NCBI GenBank assembly: GCA_026000155.1
Contig: BNYG01000005.1
Coordinates: 1 to 64,000, forward strand
Reading direction: 5' to 3'
Length of the DNA: 64,000 nucleotides
From: Bacteroidia bacterium
GTDB lineage: Bacteria > Bacteroidota > Bacteroidia > Bacteroidales > Azobacteroidaceae
In this document: positions 17,297-26,744 of the stretch, in pieces
Layout: each line of letters opens with the position of its first letter
Position numbering within the stretch: position 1 is the stretch's first letter
The notes under the pieces: generated by a model
What the model was told of the DNA's origin: nothing
Database searches by the model: none
What the model saw: the letters and a program-made list of their open reading frames with translations, nothing else
Made by a program: the position numbers and the translations under genes

Positions 17297-20287
17297 TTAA
17301 TTTACAGGACCATCTAATAACAAATCATGTTCTTTTTTCTGATTTTTATTTAATTGAATTTCTTTGTTTATCCACTTGATTTCCATGACGGATAATAAGT
17401 TTCGCCAGAAAGTAATGTATTCCGGCGCTTCGGGACGGTAATCCAATGTGGAGAACACCAAAGTAGCTTTTCCCCAGGGATAGGTGACCAAAGCCGCTCC
17501 CGCCGGTTTTTCCAAATGCTCGTATAATACCACTTGCGCACATTTGCGGTTTTCCGCTTGCTCGTTGAATAACGACCAGTCCACATTGGAAGCCGAAAGT
17601 ACCACATTTCCTTTTTCTACCAACGTACCGGAAAGCCCTTGCTTGAGAATTTGACGGTCGCCTTTCACTTCTGCAAAATACAAATCCGGCAGACTGAAAT
17701 AGTGTCCCCATTCCGTAGTCGGATTGTTCTCAAGAGAAGTTGCCCGGCGATTAGTGGTTTCCAAACTTAAAGGCAGCAAAGCAGTTTTTATCACGTCTGC
17801 GAGTGGTTTGTCCGCCAAGAACATCCAGATAATGCCCCCCTCTTTTTTCAGCGCTTGCAACGTTTTTTGGATGGCTGCACATTGTTGGGCTGTAACATTT
17901 TCCGCATCTATAATCAACAACCGGGTGTTGACTGTTTCCGAAAAGTCAATTCCTATATTGGATAATTTATTATACAATTCATTCCCTTTTTCCCCGACAA
18001 AATACGCCTGGTTGTAACGGCTGGGTATCACCGGTTTTTCCGGAAGAACATGTTCCTTGTAGGTATCCCAAGGGGAAGGCGCCGGACCGTTTTTGCTCAA
18101 TGCAGCCTGTAAGGCTTCAAACATCGGCAACGGCCGGTATAAAGGCAAATCGGGATCTAAACCCGGATTGAAAGTTGTAACGTAAGGCGGAATCCGCTCG
18201 TATTGGTAACCGGGTTTTCCTTCTTCGTAGGGTTTTCCGGCAAAAATTCCATCCTGTAAATCGGGCAAACGCGAATAATCGTGATAACCGAGATTCAGGT
18301 GTTCGATGCCAAACCAACTGACTTCGGAAGGCGAATAATACGCCAAATAGGACAATGCCATTTGTGCCGTATTTTGATAGACATCAACGGCTAAGGCTTC
18401 ACTTCGTCCGTAATACGACCGGAAAGCAGCATCTCCCACGAAAGGATACAATTGAATGGGACGGCCGTAATAGGTGGCGCCGGATTCGCCGACAATCAAG
18501 GGTTTATGACTGTTTTCCGGTAAATCTTGTAAATTCAAACCGTGGGCGAAATGCTTGCTCCAAACCGGTAATCGTCCTTCCATGTCACGATCGCCGTCCA
18601 ACGTAATGAAATCGCGCGTAGTGTCGTATTGTTTGACGGAAAGCGCCAGATTCACTAATTTTTCATCCCAGCGATCGGAAACTTCTTTTTCGGGTTTATT
18701 CAGAAGGGCGATGGCAAACATTTCATTGCCGGCGCTCCAACCGATCACCGACGGATGGTTGCGATCTCTCAGAATAAGTCTTTTCAAATGTTCGTGCGAA
18801 CGTTCCCAGGTAATATCTTCTTCCAGATTGAGGCGGATAGAACTACCAAACAGGCCTGTTTCATCCAATACCATCAACCCCATTTCATCCGCCAAATCGT
18901 AATACACTCGCGGCCAGGGTTGTGCATGCGGACGAACGGCATTGCCTCCGAAATCTTTGATCATTTGGTACCAAGCGTAGGCAAAACGCCGCGAACAGAT
19001 ATAGGCGCTGAACGGATGTTGAATATCGCCGAAACATTGGATTTTCTTTCCGTTTAATTCAAAATGGTCGTCCACAATCTTGAGTTGCCGCCAACCAAAA
19101 CGAGTGGCTTTGATATCGTAAGTCTGTTTTTTATTGTTTAGTTGAAGCAACAAGGTATATAAATTCGGATCATCCGGCGACCAGGTTTTCAGGGAGTTGC
19201 CGACTTTTGTTTTTAAATAGACCGTTTGTGTTTCGCCGGGTTTTAGTTCAATCGTTTGGGGTGTTGAAACGGTCAATGCCGTTTCGCTTAATTTCCAATC
19301 AATTTCCATATTGGTAGAGGCCGTATTTATCCAGGATTTGACATCCCCCTTTACATTGATTTTTTGTTTTTTTGGTGATTGATTGATAATTTGCATTTCA
19401 ATTTCCAATTCGTTTTTATCCAACCAAGGCTGAACAAACACATTGGTAATCCGGATATCGGGAACGGCAAACAAAAATACATCCTGCCAAATTCCAATCA
19501 AATCGTCCGTGTTGGAACCGGTCGGGAAAGTGGCGCCAAAATATTTATAATCGGGATGTTTTTTTTCGAATAAACGAGTATGACGCAAACCAACCTGAAT
19601 TTCATTGGTACCGTTGGCTTGGATAGCATCCGTAATATCCGCTTCAAAAGGCAGGTGGGAATCAAAATTGCGGGCGACTTCTTTGCCGTTCAGCAAGACC
19701 ACACATTCCCCGGCAACCGCTTCAAAATGCAGGATTAAACGTTTGTTTTTCCATCCTTCCGGCAGCGTCAATTCTTTTTTCAACCAGGCCATGCGGGTAT
19801 CATCCCAGTATTTCGGATAACCCGGATAATAGACGGAACTGGGTGCATACGGGAAATTGGTTCCTTCCCCGACATTATTTCCGCTTCCCCAATTATTGAC
19901 ATTGATAGGAGAAGGGATTTTTATCCGGGTCGTTTCCCATTTTTCGGGTAGGGGCGAAGGCAATTCGGGAGCGATCCCTTTTCCGTTTTCCCAGGAAGAA
20001 GGGACAGGCATGATTTGCAAATCCCAATAACCGTTCAGGCAAATTTCTTCCCGGTAAGGCGCTTCCTGCGGAATGGTCAAACCGGCAGCCGGAGAGAAGT
20101 CGCCATTGAAGCGAATGCCTTGTGCAAAACCGGAGGAAATAGAGAGAATAAAGCAAATAATCATCCAACCTGTCATTGCGGGCTTGACCCGCAATCCCCT
20201 CACAATCGTTAAACACTTATTAACGGACATCATGGGATGGCGGGTCAAGCCCGCCATGACAAAAATTTTATGTTTTAGTGTTTTCAT
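17297..20287 (-). CDS. Exported GH2-family glycosidase with a repeat inside its signal peptide
   Basis: This protein of about 996 residues has GH2 sandwich, immunoglobulin-like and TIM-barrel domains. The probable acid/base Glu is near 520 (GWSAGNEMF) and the nucleophile Glu near 599 (IVGESGATYYG). A further domain of about 300 residues follows the barrel. The N-terminus reads MKTLKHKIF, then about 32 residues encoded by the palindromic repeat at 20170-20261, then GWMIICFILSISSGFAQ. The repeat thus seems to have split the signal peptide's basic head from its hydrophobic core. A later ATG (MTGWMIICF) could serve as start instead. It is a paralogue of the GH2 at 29322 (shared GKGIAPELP and KIKIPSP segments). 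Confidence 0.9.
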   Translation of the reverse strand: MKTLKHKIFVMAGLTRHPMMSVNKCLTIVRGLRVKPAMTGWMIICFILSISSGFAQGIRFNGDFSPAAGLTIPQEAPYREEICLNGYWDLQIMPVPSSWENGKGIAPELPSPLPEKWETTRIKIPSPINVNNWGSGNNVGEGTNFPYAPSSVYYPGYPKYWDDTRMAWLKKELTLPEGWKNKRLILHFEAVAGECVVLLNGKEVARNFDSHLPFEADITDAIQANGTNEIQVGLRHTRLFEKKHPDYKYFGATFPTGSNTDDLIGIWQDVFLFAVPDIRITNVFVQPWLDKNELEIEMQIINQSPKKQKINVKGDVKSWINTASTNMEIDWKLSETALTVSTPQTIELKPGETQTVYLKTKVGNSLKTWSPDDPNLYTLLLQLNNKKQTYDIKATRFGWRQLKIVDDHFELNGKKIQCFGDIQHPFSAYICSRRFAYAWYQMIKDFGGNAVRPHAQPWPRVYYDLADEMGLMVLDETGLFGSSIRLNLEEDITWERSHEHLKRLILRDRNHPSVIGWSAGNEMFAIALLNKPEKEVSDRWDEKLVNLALSVKQYDTTRDFITLDGDRDMEGRLPVWSKHFAHGLNLQDLPENSHKPLIVGESGATYYGRPIQLYPFVGDAAFRSYYGRSEALAVDVYQNTAQMALSYLAYYSPSEVSWFGIEHLNLGYHDYSRLPDLQDGIFAGKPYEEGKPGYQYERIPPYVTTFNPGLDPDLPLYRPLPMFEALQAALSKNGPAPSPWDTYKEHVLPEKPVIPSRYNQAYFVGEKGNELYNKLSNIGIDFSETVNTRLLIIDAENVTAQQCAAIQKTLQALKKEGGIIWMFLADKPLADVIKTALLPLSLETTNRRATSLENNPTTEWGHYFSLPDLYFAEVKGDRQILKQGLSGTLVEKGNVVLSASNVDWSLFNEQAENRKCAQVVLYEHLEKPAGAALVTYPWGKATLVFSTLDYRPEAPEYITFWRNLLSVMEIKWINKEIQLNKNQKKEHDLLLDGPVN
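20170..20261. repeat. Palindromic repeat, family D (CTGTCATTGCGGGCTTGACC), copy in GH2 5' end
   Basis: The arms CTGTCATTGCGGGCTTGACC and its near complement GGGTCAAGCCCGCCATGACA enclose an AT-rich centre with CGTTAAACACTTATTAACG. The same family occurs at 41964-42286 and 46676-46794. Confidence 0.9.
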
Positions 20288-20294
20288 GACCAAA

Positions 20295-21794
20295 TCAATA
20301 ACTCGTTTCTAATTTAAACCAGGGAAACATCCTTTGATTTCCTGCGCTGTTTTCGACCAGCAATCCGGCATGGATACCGGCTCCCCAGCGGGGAATGTAA
20401 CTGCCGTCGTAATGTGCGTTCGCTTCCATGAAAGTGTGCCATTCGTTTTGGTCCGATGACCAGTAAAACCGGAACAGCCTGCCTGTAACGGATTCGATTT
20501 TCAGGTAAACCGAAGGAGTATTATTCTCTAATTTATAGTTGTTTATAATATGTTTCTCGCCGTTTTTTACTTCGTATAATTGCAGTTCGTTGTTTTTTAC
20601 ACCCCAGGCAATGTAATTACCGGCATTGCCGTAAACGGCTAATCCTTTTAAATCATCGCCGGCATCGACCACCGCTGTTTCCATCGTGTAATTTCCAGTT
20701 AGCGGATTGATACCGAAAAAACGAATGTCTTGCGGAGATTTCATATCCCATTGCCACTGATAATTGGGTTGATTGGAGGAAAAATCGTCGTAAAAGACCG
20801 TTTTGCGCACTTGTTTCGTGTTGGGGAAAGGCATTTCGGCTTGTGCAGACGGATGATTTCCCGTTTTGAAGTAAGGCCATCCGCTGTTTTCGTCCCAACC
20901 TAATTCGTCCAAAAGTCCTTGCCGGCCTACAAATTCAAAATCGTAGGCATTATAGGCATGATACAGGTAAAAATAGCGTTTGTCCGGTGTTTCCACCAAA
21001 GTGCCGTGTCCGGAACATTTCCAGATGCCGCCGCCTTCCAATATCGCTTCCGGATATTGTTCCCAATGTCCTTTCAGGGATTTGGAACGTGCTACCCGTA
21101 CATTATAATCGCAGCGGTTGTCGCAACATCCGCCGATGGAATACAACAAATAGTAATATTCGCCGTGCTTGACTAAACATTCCCCTTCGTCGCCATGCCC
21201 GATCCAACCGTCGTCGTGCTTGGTGAGACTGAAAACTTCTCCGGTCAATGCCAATCCGTTGGGACTTAATCCGGAAGCCAATAATTCAATCGGGCGGGTA
21301 GGATCCAATCCGTAGGCTTTCCAGATGATGTAGAGTTGCTTGTCCGTATCGCAGAAGACGAAAGCGTCAATGGCTTCGTTGCCCCATTCAATCAGCGGGC
21401 CGTGGTCGGTAAATCCTCCGGAAATGTTTTTTGTAGTGGCTACGCCGATACAGGAAGTGTTATCGCTCTTTTTCCGGGCGGTATAATAGACATAAAAGGT
21501 ATCGTTGTGGTAAAACAATTCGGGCGCCCAGCAACTGCCTGCTATCCATTCCGGTGTTTCCGGAAAAACAAAACCGATCCGTGTCCAGTTGACCAAATCC
21601 GTGGAATGATACAAAGGATAATTGGGTGCAAAATCGGAACTGGTACCGGCGGCATAGTAATCTTCCCCGACCCGGATCATACTCGGATCGGGAAAGTCAC
21701 CTGCAATCACAGGGTTGCGATAGGTTTGACGGATGTTTTGCGCCGGCAAAGCGGTGCAAAACAGCAGAAACAACGATAATATTTTATAGTTCAT
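20295..21794 (-). CDS. Exported GH43-family glycosidase
   Basis: The 499-residue protein starts at the ATG of MNYKILSLFLLFCTALPAQ, a signal peptide; the longer frame runs into repeat-like sequence. The five-blade propeller begins NPVIAGDFPDPSMI, with the catalytic base Asp near 36. A transition-state Asp in EAIDAFVF and the acid Glu in GDEGECLVKHGEYYYL are in the expected order. A C-terminal beta-sandwich of about 180 residues follows. GH43 enzymes release arabinose or xylose from plant glycans. It ends 7 bases before the start of the GH2 gene, consistent with one transcript. Confidence 0.9.
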   Translation of the reverse strand: MNYKILSLFLLFCTALPAQNIRQTYRNPVIAGDFPDPSMIRVGEDYYAAGTSSDFAPNYPLYHSTDLVNWTRIGFVFPETPEWIAGSCWAPELFYHNDTFYVYYTARKKSDNTSCIGVATTKNISGGFTDHGPLIEWGNEAIDAFVFCDTDKQLYIIWKAYGLDPTRPIELLASGLSPNGLALTGEVFSLTKHDDGWIGHGDEGECLVKHGEYYYLLYSIGGCCDNRCDYNVRVARSKSLKGHWEQYPEAILEGGGIWKCSGHGTLVETPDKRYFYLYHAYNAYDFEFVGRQGLLDELGWDENSGWPYFKTGNHPSAQAEMPFPNTKQVRKTVFYDDFSSNQPNYQWQWDMKSPQDIRFFGINPLTGNYTMETAVVDAGDDLKGLAVYGNAGNYIAWGVKNNELQLYEVKNGEKHIINNYKLENNTPSVYLKIESVTGRLFRFYWSSDQNEWHTFMEANAHYDGSYIPRWGAGIHAGLLVENSAGNQRMFPWFKLETSY

Positions 21795-21844
21795 TTTTAT
21801 ATATTTCCTTCTTAAAAGGTCCTCTGTCATTGCGGACTTTTGAT

Positions 21845-24100
21845 CTAAGGCATTATTTCCGCTGACGGCGGAACATTTTCCGGAGCGGCGCCCCAGCTTT
21901 TATTGGCTGTTTCTCCCATGACTAACACCAATTTGCCGCCGTTGATGATGTCTTCCTGACTGAACCAGGGTTTGTTCCATTCCACGCCGTTCAAAGTAGC
22001 CGATTGAATGTATTTATGGGTATCGGAACTGTTCGGTGCATCAATTTCAAAGACTTTTCCGTTGCTTAATTTCACTTTGATATTCCGGAAGACAGGGCTG
22101 CCGATGTTGTAAGTCGGACTGCCCGGCGTAACCGGATAAAATCCCATGGATGAAAAGACTACGAAAGCCGACATGCCGCCGCCGTCTTCATCGCCCGGAA
22201 CACCCATCAAATCGTTGCGGTACCATTGATTCAATAACGTACGGATGCGTTTTTGCGTCATCCAGGGTTGACCGGCATAATTGTACAGGTAAGGAATATG
22301 GAACGAAGGCTCGTTCGCCATCGAAAATTGTCCCACATTTCCGGTTTGATCCGGTAGTTGGGCGTAAAAAGCAGACTTGCCTCTTCCCAAAGGTTCCCGG
22401 AACGTTTGATTCATATTATTAACGAAATTTTCGGGCGAACCCATCAATTGAATCAGGTCGGCGGGATTGTGAGGTACATCCCAACGGTAAGTATAGGCAT
22501 TGTTTTCATCATAATATTCCCGCGCACCTACTCCACCGGAGAAACGGTAATCGAAAGGCTCGATAAAATTGCCTTTGATGTCTTTCGGATGGAAAAATCC
22601 GTATTCGGCGTTATATAAATTACGGTAATTATACGAAGTTTTCAGGAAATAATGATAATCTTCCGTGTATCCTAATTCTTTGGCAATCTGTGATAAACAC
22701 CAATTGTCGTAACAATTTCCCAAGGTCACGGCCACCGGTTGTCTTTTTTCAAAACCATTGACTTCTTTCACCGTTTCAGCTTCACCTTCTTTCAAGGCAG
22801 GATAATAACCTTTTTCGTGGTAAAAAACGTCCAATTCCGTATTCGGTACTTTCGTCCAGGGTAAAAAAGATTTTTCGGTCAATGCACCTTTACATGCCTT
22901 GTATGCAGCTTCCAAATCGAATCCCCGCAATCCTTTGCAATAAGCATCCCAAATCACTGCCACAGCATGATTGCCGTTCATGCGATGGCTGTCGCCGGTA
23001 ACTTCCGGGAAAGTAGGCATCCAGCCGTCCGGGGCTTGTTGAGCCATGCGGATATAGGAACTGATCATGTTCGATTCTTTTTCTGAATCAATCAATATCC
23101 GCAAAGGGTGAGCGGCGCGGTAGGTATCCCAAATCCAATCGTCGGTAAAGAACGGAATGCCTTCGTCGTTGTGTACTTGGTGATCGGTTGCGCTGTAATA
23201 TCTTCCGTCTTCTGAAATTTCAATCATCCGTTCATACACCCGGTAGAGGGAAGTATAAAATACGGTTTTTGCATCGTTGCAATCGCCGGTTACTTCTAAT
23301 TTGTTCAATTCTTCGTTCCAGATTTTGCGACCGGCCTGAGCAATTTCATCCACATTGTAAGTGTTGATTTCCCTTCTCAGGTTTTTTTCGGCCTGGGCTG
23401 CGTCAATAAACGAAATTCCGTAACGGAGATTGACTTGTTTGGAATTGAAAGTCAGCACATAGGCATCGCCTCTACCGTTGGGAATATCCAATTTTTCAAC
23501 CTTGCTTGCCGGTTGTTCGCTTTCTAAATACACGTAGATAGTTGTCGGTCCTCTTTCAATGATTTGGTATCCGGCTATTCCGGTAGCGGTTTGTTCCAAT
23601 TTTCCGTTGCGGGTATTAATCACCAATTGATTGGTTTCTTCTTTCTCAAAACGGATGGCATAAACGGCGGATTGATGCGAGGGTGCATAATCAACACTGA
23701 TATTGTCTTCATCCAGATACACCGAATAACGGTAAGGCGTAACGTGTTCGTTATCGTAGGTATATCGTTTGACAGCCCGCACTTCAGTGGGAGTACCGCT
23801 TACCGGACTCAGATTAAAGGCAGAACTGCCTCTGTGACTGGTAACGGCAACAGGCAGACCGTTAATTAAGTCGCTCGTGTAATCGCTCCTTTCGGGATAC
23901 ACACGCAACATGCTGTTGGGTAAATGCACAGTTGGATAGGTGGGCACCAATAAATGGCTGATATTGCCCATGTAAGGGTTGACATAATCTACCGGCTCTT
24001 TTACCTGACTCCCTTTGTGCTGATTAGTGCTACAATTGGTTAAAGAAAATGCTAGTAAAATGAAAACAGGAATGATAGAAAAATAAGAAAGCTTTTTCAT
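21845..24100 (-). CDS. GH92-family exo-alpha-mannosidase lipoprotein
   Basis: The 751 residues begin with a lipoprotein signal (Cys23 in LTNCST), so the enzyme is probably anchored in the outer membrane or periplasm. DYVNPYMGNISH at the N-terminus and MSAFVVFSSMGFYPVTPGSP near the C-terminus are GH92 hallmarks. The catalytic (alpha/alpha)6 region includes DDWIWDTYRAAHPL. The family removes alpha-mannose in a calcium-dependent reaction, usually from N-glycans or yeast mannan. The opening PTYPTVHLPNSMLRVYPERS differs from the usual GHGHTYPGA, so the substrate may differ from the second GH92 at 26745. It lies 10 bases downstream of the GH31 gene. Confidence 0.93.
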   Translation of the reverse strand: MKKLSYFSIIPVFILLAFSLTNCSTNQHKGSQVKEPVDYVNPYMGNISHLLVPTYPTVHLPNSMLRVYPERSDYTSDLINGLPVAVTSHRGSSAFNLSPVSGTPTEVRAVKRYTYDNEHVTPYRYSVYLDEDNISVDYAPSHQSAVYAIRFEKEETNQLVINTRNGKLEQTATGIAGYQIIERGPTTIYVYLESEQPASKVEKLDIPNGRGDAYVLTFNSKQVNLRYGISFIDAAQAEKNLRREINTYNVDEIAQAGRKIWNEELNKLEVTGDCNDAKTVFYTSLYRVYERMIEISEDGRYYSATDHQVHNDEGIPFFTDDWIWDTYRAAHPLRILIDSEKESNMISSYIRMAQQAPDGWMPTFPEVTGDSHRMNGNHAVAVIWDAYCKGLRGFDLEAAYKACKGALTEKSFLPWTKVPNTELDVFYHEKGYYPALKEGEAETVKEVNGFEKRQPVAVTLGNCYDNWCLSQIAKELGYTEDYHYFLKTSYNYRNLYNAEYGFFHPKDIKGNFIEPFDYRFSGGVGAREYYDENNAYTYRWDVPHNPADLIQLMGSPENFVNNMNQTFREPLGRGKSAFYAQLPDQTGNVGQFSMANEPSFHIPYLYNYAGQPWMTQKRIRTLLNQWYRNDLMGVPGDEDGGGMSAFVVFSSMGFYPVTPGSPTYNIGSPVFRNIKVKLSNGKVFEIDAPNSSDTHKYIQSATLNGVEWNKPWFSQEDIINGGKLVLVMGETANKSWGAAPENVPPSAEIMP

Positions 24101-24110
24101 GAGAACTTAA

Positions 24111-26477
24111 TTAATTTATTTGTTTGCTAATTGATTTTCCGTTGTATTTAATGGCGGCCGGGTTATTGCCCCCAACCAAAACCACTTGGAACGTCCGTTC
24201 TTTCAACATTCCGGGAAATGTTCCCTGGCGATCTTCGATCGTTAATGTGCTGTTTGCGTCGTTCCAAAGGAGTTTAATCGTGGAATAAATCCCTTTTTCG
24301 TAATTATAATTGTCTTTTTCGTCTTCGTATAAAACAAATTCCGCATCGGCTCCCGGATAAATCCGGAGTTCGAGGTTTTGCCAGCTTTTTTCAGCGGCGT
24401 ATTGAACGTCCGGTCCCAAGGGGATAATCGATCCGGCTTTCACATAAACCGGCATCAAGTCAATGGGTGTTTTTTGTTGCCACTCTGTGCCTCCGGCGAA
24501 TTTTTCACCGGTCCAGAAATCGTACCAGTTGGCTCCTTGCGGCAGGTAAACCGGAACGGTTTGCGTGCGGGAAAAATCGACCGTAGCATCTGCTTTTTTG
24601 CCGTGGCTGTAAAAAGATTGTGTAACAGGAATAATCAGGAATGATTTTCCGTATAGATATTCTGTTCCCATATCCCATACTTTTTTATCACGTGGAAAAT
24701 CCATGGATAACGCTCGCATAATAGAGCCTGATTTAGATGTTACATCCCAGGAAAGGGAATAATTGTACGGCAAGAGTTGATAACGCAGCCGGATGTATTT
24801 TTCGATCGCATCGTAGGCCCAATCGCCTTTTTGTCCGAATTGCCAGATTTCACGCGGGGTCTGGGTGCCGTGGGAACGCATCATCGGCATAAACGCGCCG
24901 AATTCCAACCAGCGGACATACAATTCGCGGTAGTCTGCATATTGCGAACCGCTCTTACGCGACCAAAAACCGCCTATATCGGTATTCCAATAGGGTTGGG
25001 CGCAAAGGGAGAAATTCAGTCCGGCGGGAATTTGTTTGCGGAAGGTTTCCCAGTCGCCTTCCACATCGCCAGACCAAACTGTAGAAGCATAACGCTGTTG
25101 TCCGGCAAAAGCCGAACGTGTCAAAATATAGACCCGTTTGGCATCGGTGACCGCCCGTTGATGATCATAAACGCCTTGAATGCTCAATAGAGGGAAAGCA
25201 TTGCGGACTTTCCGGAAAGTTCCCAAACCGGTCGGTTGATCTAATTGTTGCTCGGTGTAATTGGAATATTCCGGTTCCGTAGCATCCAGCCACCAGCCGT
25301 CTATTCCTAACGAGAACAGGTTTTTATTCATGAAATCCCAGTAAATAGCGCGGGCTTCCGGATTGAAGGCGTCATATACCCTCACGGAATCCGGCTGCGG
25401 GTAGGTTTCAAAATTCAATAACATTCCTTTTTCTTTGAAAACCTGATAAGGTTTTGTCTTGGGACCGACCGAAGGCCATACGGAAATAATGGCATGAGCA
25501 TTCAATTGGTGAACGTCTTTCAGCATTTTTGCAGGCTGGGGAAATTCAGGATTGTTGAATTCAAGACCGCTCCAATAGGCATTGTTGCCCCAGTATTGCC
25601 AGTCCTGTATAATTCCATCCAATGGAACGTGCAAATCGCGGTATTTTTTCACCACACCGATCAATTCTTTCTGGCTTGCGTAGCGTTCTTTGGATTGCCA
25701 GTAACCGAAAGTCCATAAAGGATACATCGGAACTTGTCCGGTCAGGTCGCGCATACAGGCGACTGTTCCGTCCATCGACCGTCCGTAGAGGAAATAGTAA
25801 TCAATGCAATCGCCGACTTCGGAAGAGAAAGTCGTGCCGTTGAGATTATCGGTAAATTGGGTAGCGGAATAATTATCCCAGAATAATCCGTAGCCCTTTA
25901 CCGATTGAAAAAACGGGATGGCGATTTTAGTATTTTCCTGTTTCAGAAGTAGCGATTCATTTCTACGGTTCATAGCGCCACCCTGTTGTTGTCCCAATCC
26001 GTAAATGGCTTCCTGTTTGTCCATTAAAAACGATTGCGTTGGCGGTGATTGTTGTTGTTGTAGAGACAAGGCATGCCTTGTCTCTACGGTCGTTCCGGTC
26101 GTTCCGGTTGTTCCGGTCGTTCCGGTTGTTTTTTCCGCCAATAAGGGTCTTGTGTCCAATCCGGTAAATGCAATGTTTCCGGTGAGGAGGTTGAATACCA
26201 CGCATAGCGATTGGCTTTTCAATTGGAGGATATTGTATTCCTGAATGAGATTCAAAGGGGTATGTTCCGGTTGTTTGGTTACTGAAAGTGAGGGCGAATG
26301 TTGATTCGCCCCTACAGGCGATTTAATGATCCGGACGATTTGCGGTGAATAGAATTGTATTTCTATATCCGTGGATTCGATGGTTGCTTTCACGCCCAAA
26401 GCGGTTCGCTCGTAGGACTGAGCGAATCCCGCCAGGCAAAAAATACTGAATAATACAGTTATAATTTTTTTTTTCAT
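24111..26477 (-). CDS. Exported GH31-family alpha-glycosidase with palindromic and Thr/Gly insertions
   Basis: The 788 residues begin with a signal peptide (MKKKIITVLFSIFCLAGFAQ). An N-terminal galactose-mutarotase-like domain is followed by the barrel with nucleophile Asp near 396 (GIDGWWLDATEPE). The C-terminal domains begin after ALSMDFPRDKKVWDMG. GH31 enzymes act on alpha-glucosides or alpha-xylosides. Residues about 52-64 (KSPVGANQHSPSL) and 116-136 (a TTG repeat followed by VETRHALSL) are encoded by short palindromes and by GTTCCGGTC-type tandem repeats. Both lie in the N-terminal domain, away from the catalytic site. Confidence 0.92.
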   Translation of the reverse strand: MKKKIITVLFSIFCLAGFAQSYERTALGVKATIESTDIEIQFYSPQIVRIIKSPVGANQHSPSLSVTKQPEHTPLNLIQEYNILQLKSQSLCVVFNLLTGNIAFTGLDTRPLLAEKTTGTTGTTGTTGTTVETRHALSLQQQQSPPTQSFLMDKQEAIYGLGQQQGGAMNRRNESLLLKQENTKIAIPFFQSVKGYGLFWDNYSATQFTDNLNGTTFSSEVGDCIDYYFLYGRSMDGTVACMRDLTGQVPMYPLWTFGYWQSKERYASQKELIGVVKKYRDLHVPLDGIIQDWQYWGNNAYWSGLEFNNPEFPQPAKMLKDVHQLNAHAIISVWPSVGPKTKPYQVFKEKGMLLNFETYPQPDSVRVYDAFNPEARAIYWDFMNKNLFSLGIDGWWLDATEPEYSNYTEQQLDQPTGLGTFRKVRNAFPLLSIQGVYDHQRAVTDAKRVYILTRSAFAGQQRYASTVWSGDVEGDWETFRKQIPAGLNFSLCAQPYWNTDIGGFWSRKSGSQYADYRELYVRWLEFGAFMPMMRSHGTQTPREIWQFGQKGDWAYDAIEKYIRLRYQLLPYNYSLSWDVTSKSGSIMRALSMDFPRDKKVWDMGTEYLYGKSFLIIPVTQSFYSHGKKADATVDFSRTQTVPVYLPQGANWYDFWTGEKFAGGTEWQQKTPIDLMPVYVKAGSIIPLGPDVQYAAEKSWQNLELRIYPGADAEFVLYEDEKDNYNYEKGIYSTIKLLWNDANSTLTIEDRQGTFPGMLKERTFQVVLVGGNNPAAIKYNGKSISKQIN
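26056..26139. repeat. Palindrome plus 9-base tandem repeats inside GH31
   Basis: GTAGAGACAAGGCATGCCTTGTCTCTAC is a perfect palindrome. It is followed by five near-identical 9-base units (GGTCGTTCC/GGTTGTTCC). Both are in frame with GH31. Confidence 0.85.
26286..26318. repeat. Small palindrome inside GH31
   Basis: GGGCGAATGTTGATTCGCCC is an inverted repeat flanked by TACAGG; it encodes VGANQHSPS in frame. A similar one (GGGGCGAAACATCTTTCGCCCC) is in the gene at 36752. Confidence 0.75.
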
Positions 26478-26494
26478 TCCTGTTTATTTCTTGA

Positions 26495-26713
26495 CTAATT
26501 TTGAAACAGTTTGGTTTGATCAATTTCCCCTGTGGGGTCAGCGCCATAATCCATGACATTAAAGCCTGCAACGAAGGCCTCCGCCGTTTCGTATTTAGGC
26601 GTCACTAATTTCCACTCAGGCTTAGGCGTTTGGGAATAGGCAGTGAATACAGCCGCTATGCCAAAGAGTATCAACAAGCTGAGTTTCTTCTGTAAAATTG
26701 TAAATGTTTGCAT
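26495..26713 (-). pseudogene. Truncated exported hydrolase/lyase remnant
   Basis: The 72 residues start with a signal peptide (MQTFTILQKKLSLLILFGIAAVFTAYSQ) and end after FNVMDYGADPTGEIDQTKLFQN. That ending is the opening of a parallel beta-helix enzyme of the pectate-lyase-3/GH28-like type. The rest of the enzyme, usually several hundred residues, is absent. It stands between the second GH92 (10 bases upstream) and GH31, so it looks like a gene cut down by deletion. It could still yield a short secreted peptide. Confidence 0.75.
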
Positions 26714-26744
26714 GATAATAAATTTATGATTCATGTGTAATTGT

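Noticed and set aside
26090..26139. Sequencing artefact in the 9-base tandem repeats of GH31
   Set aside because: The frame is kept on both sides and the units differ slightly, so a real repeat is more likely; not provable here.
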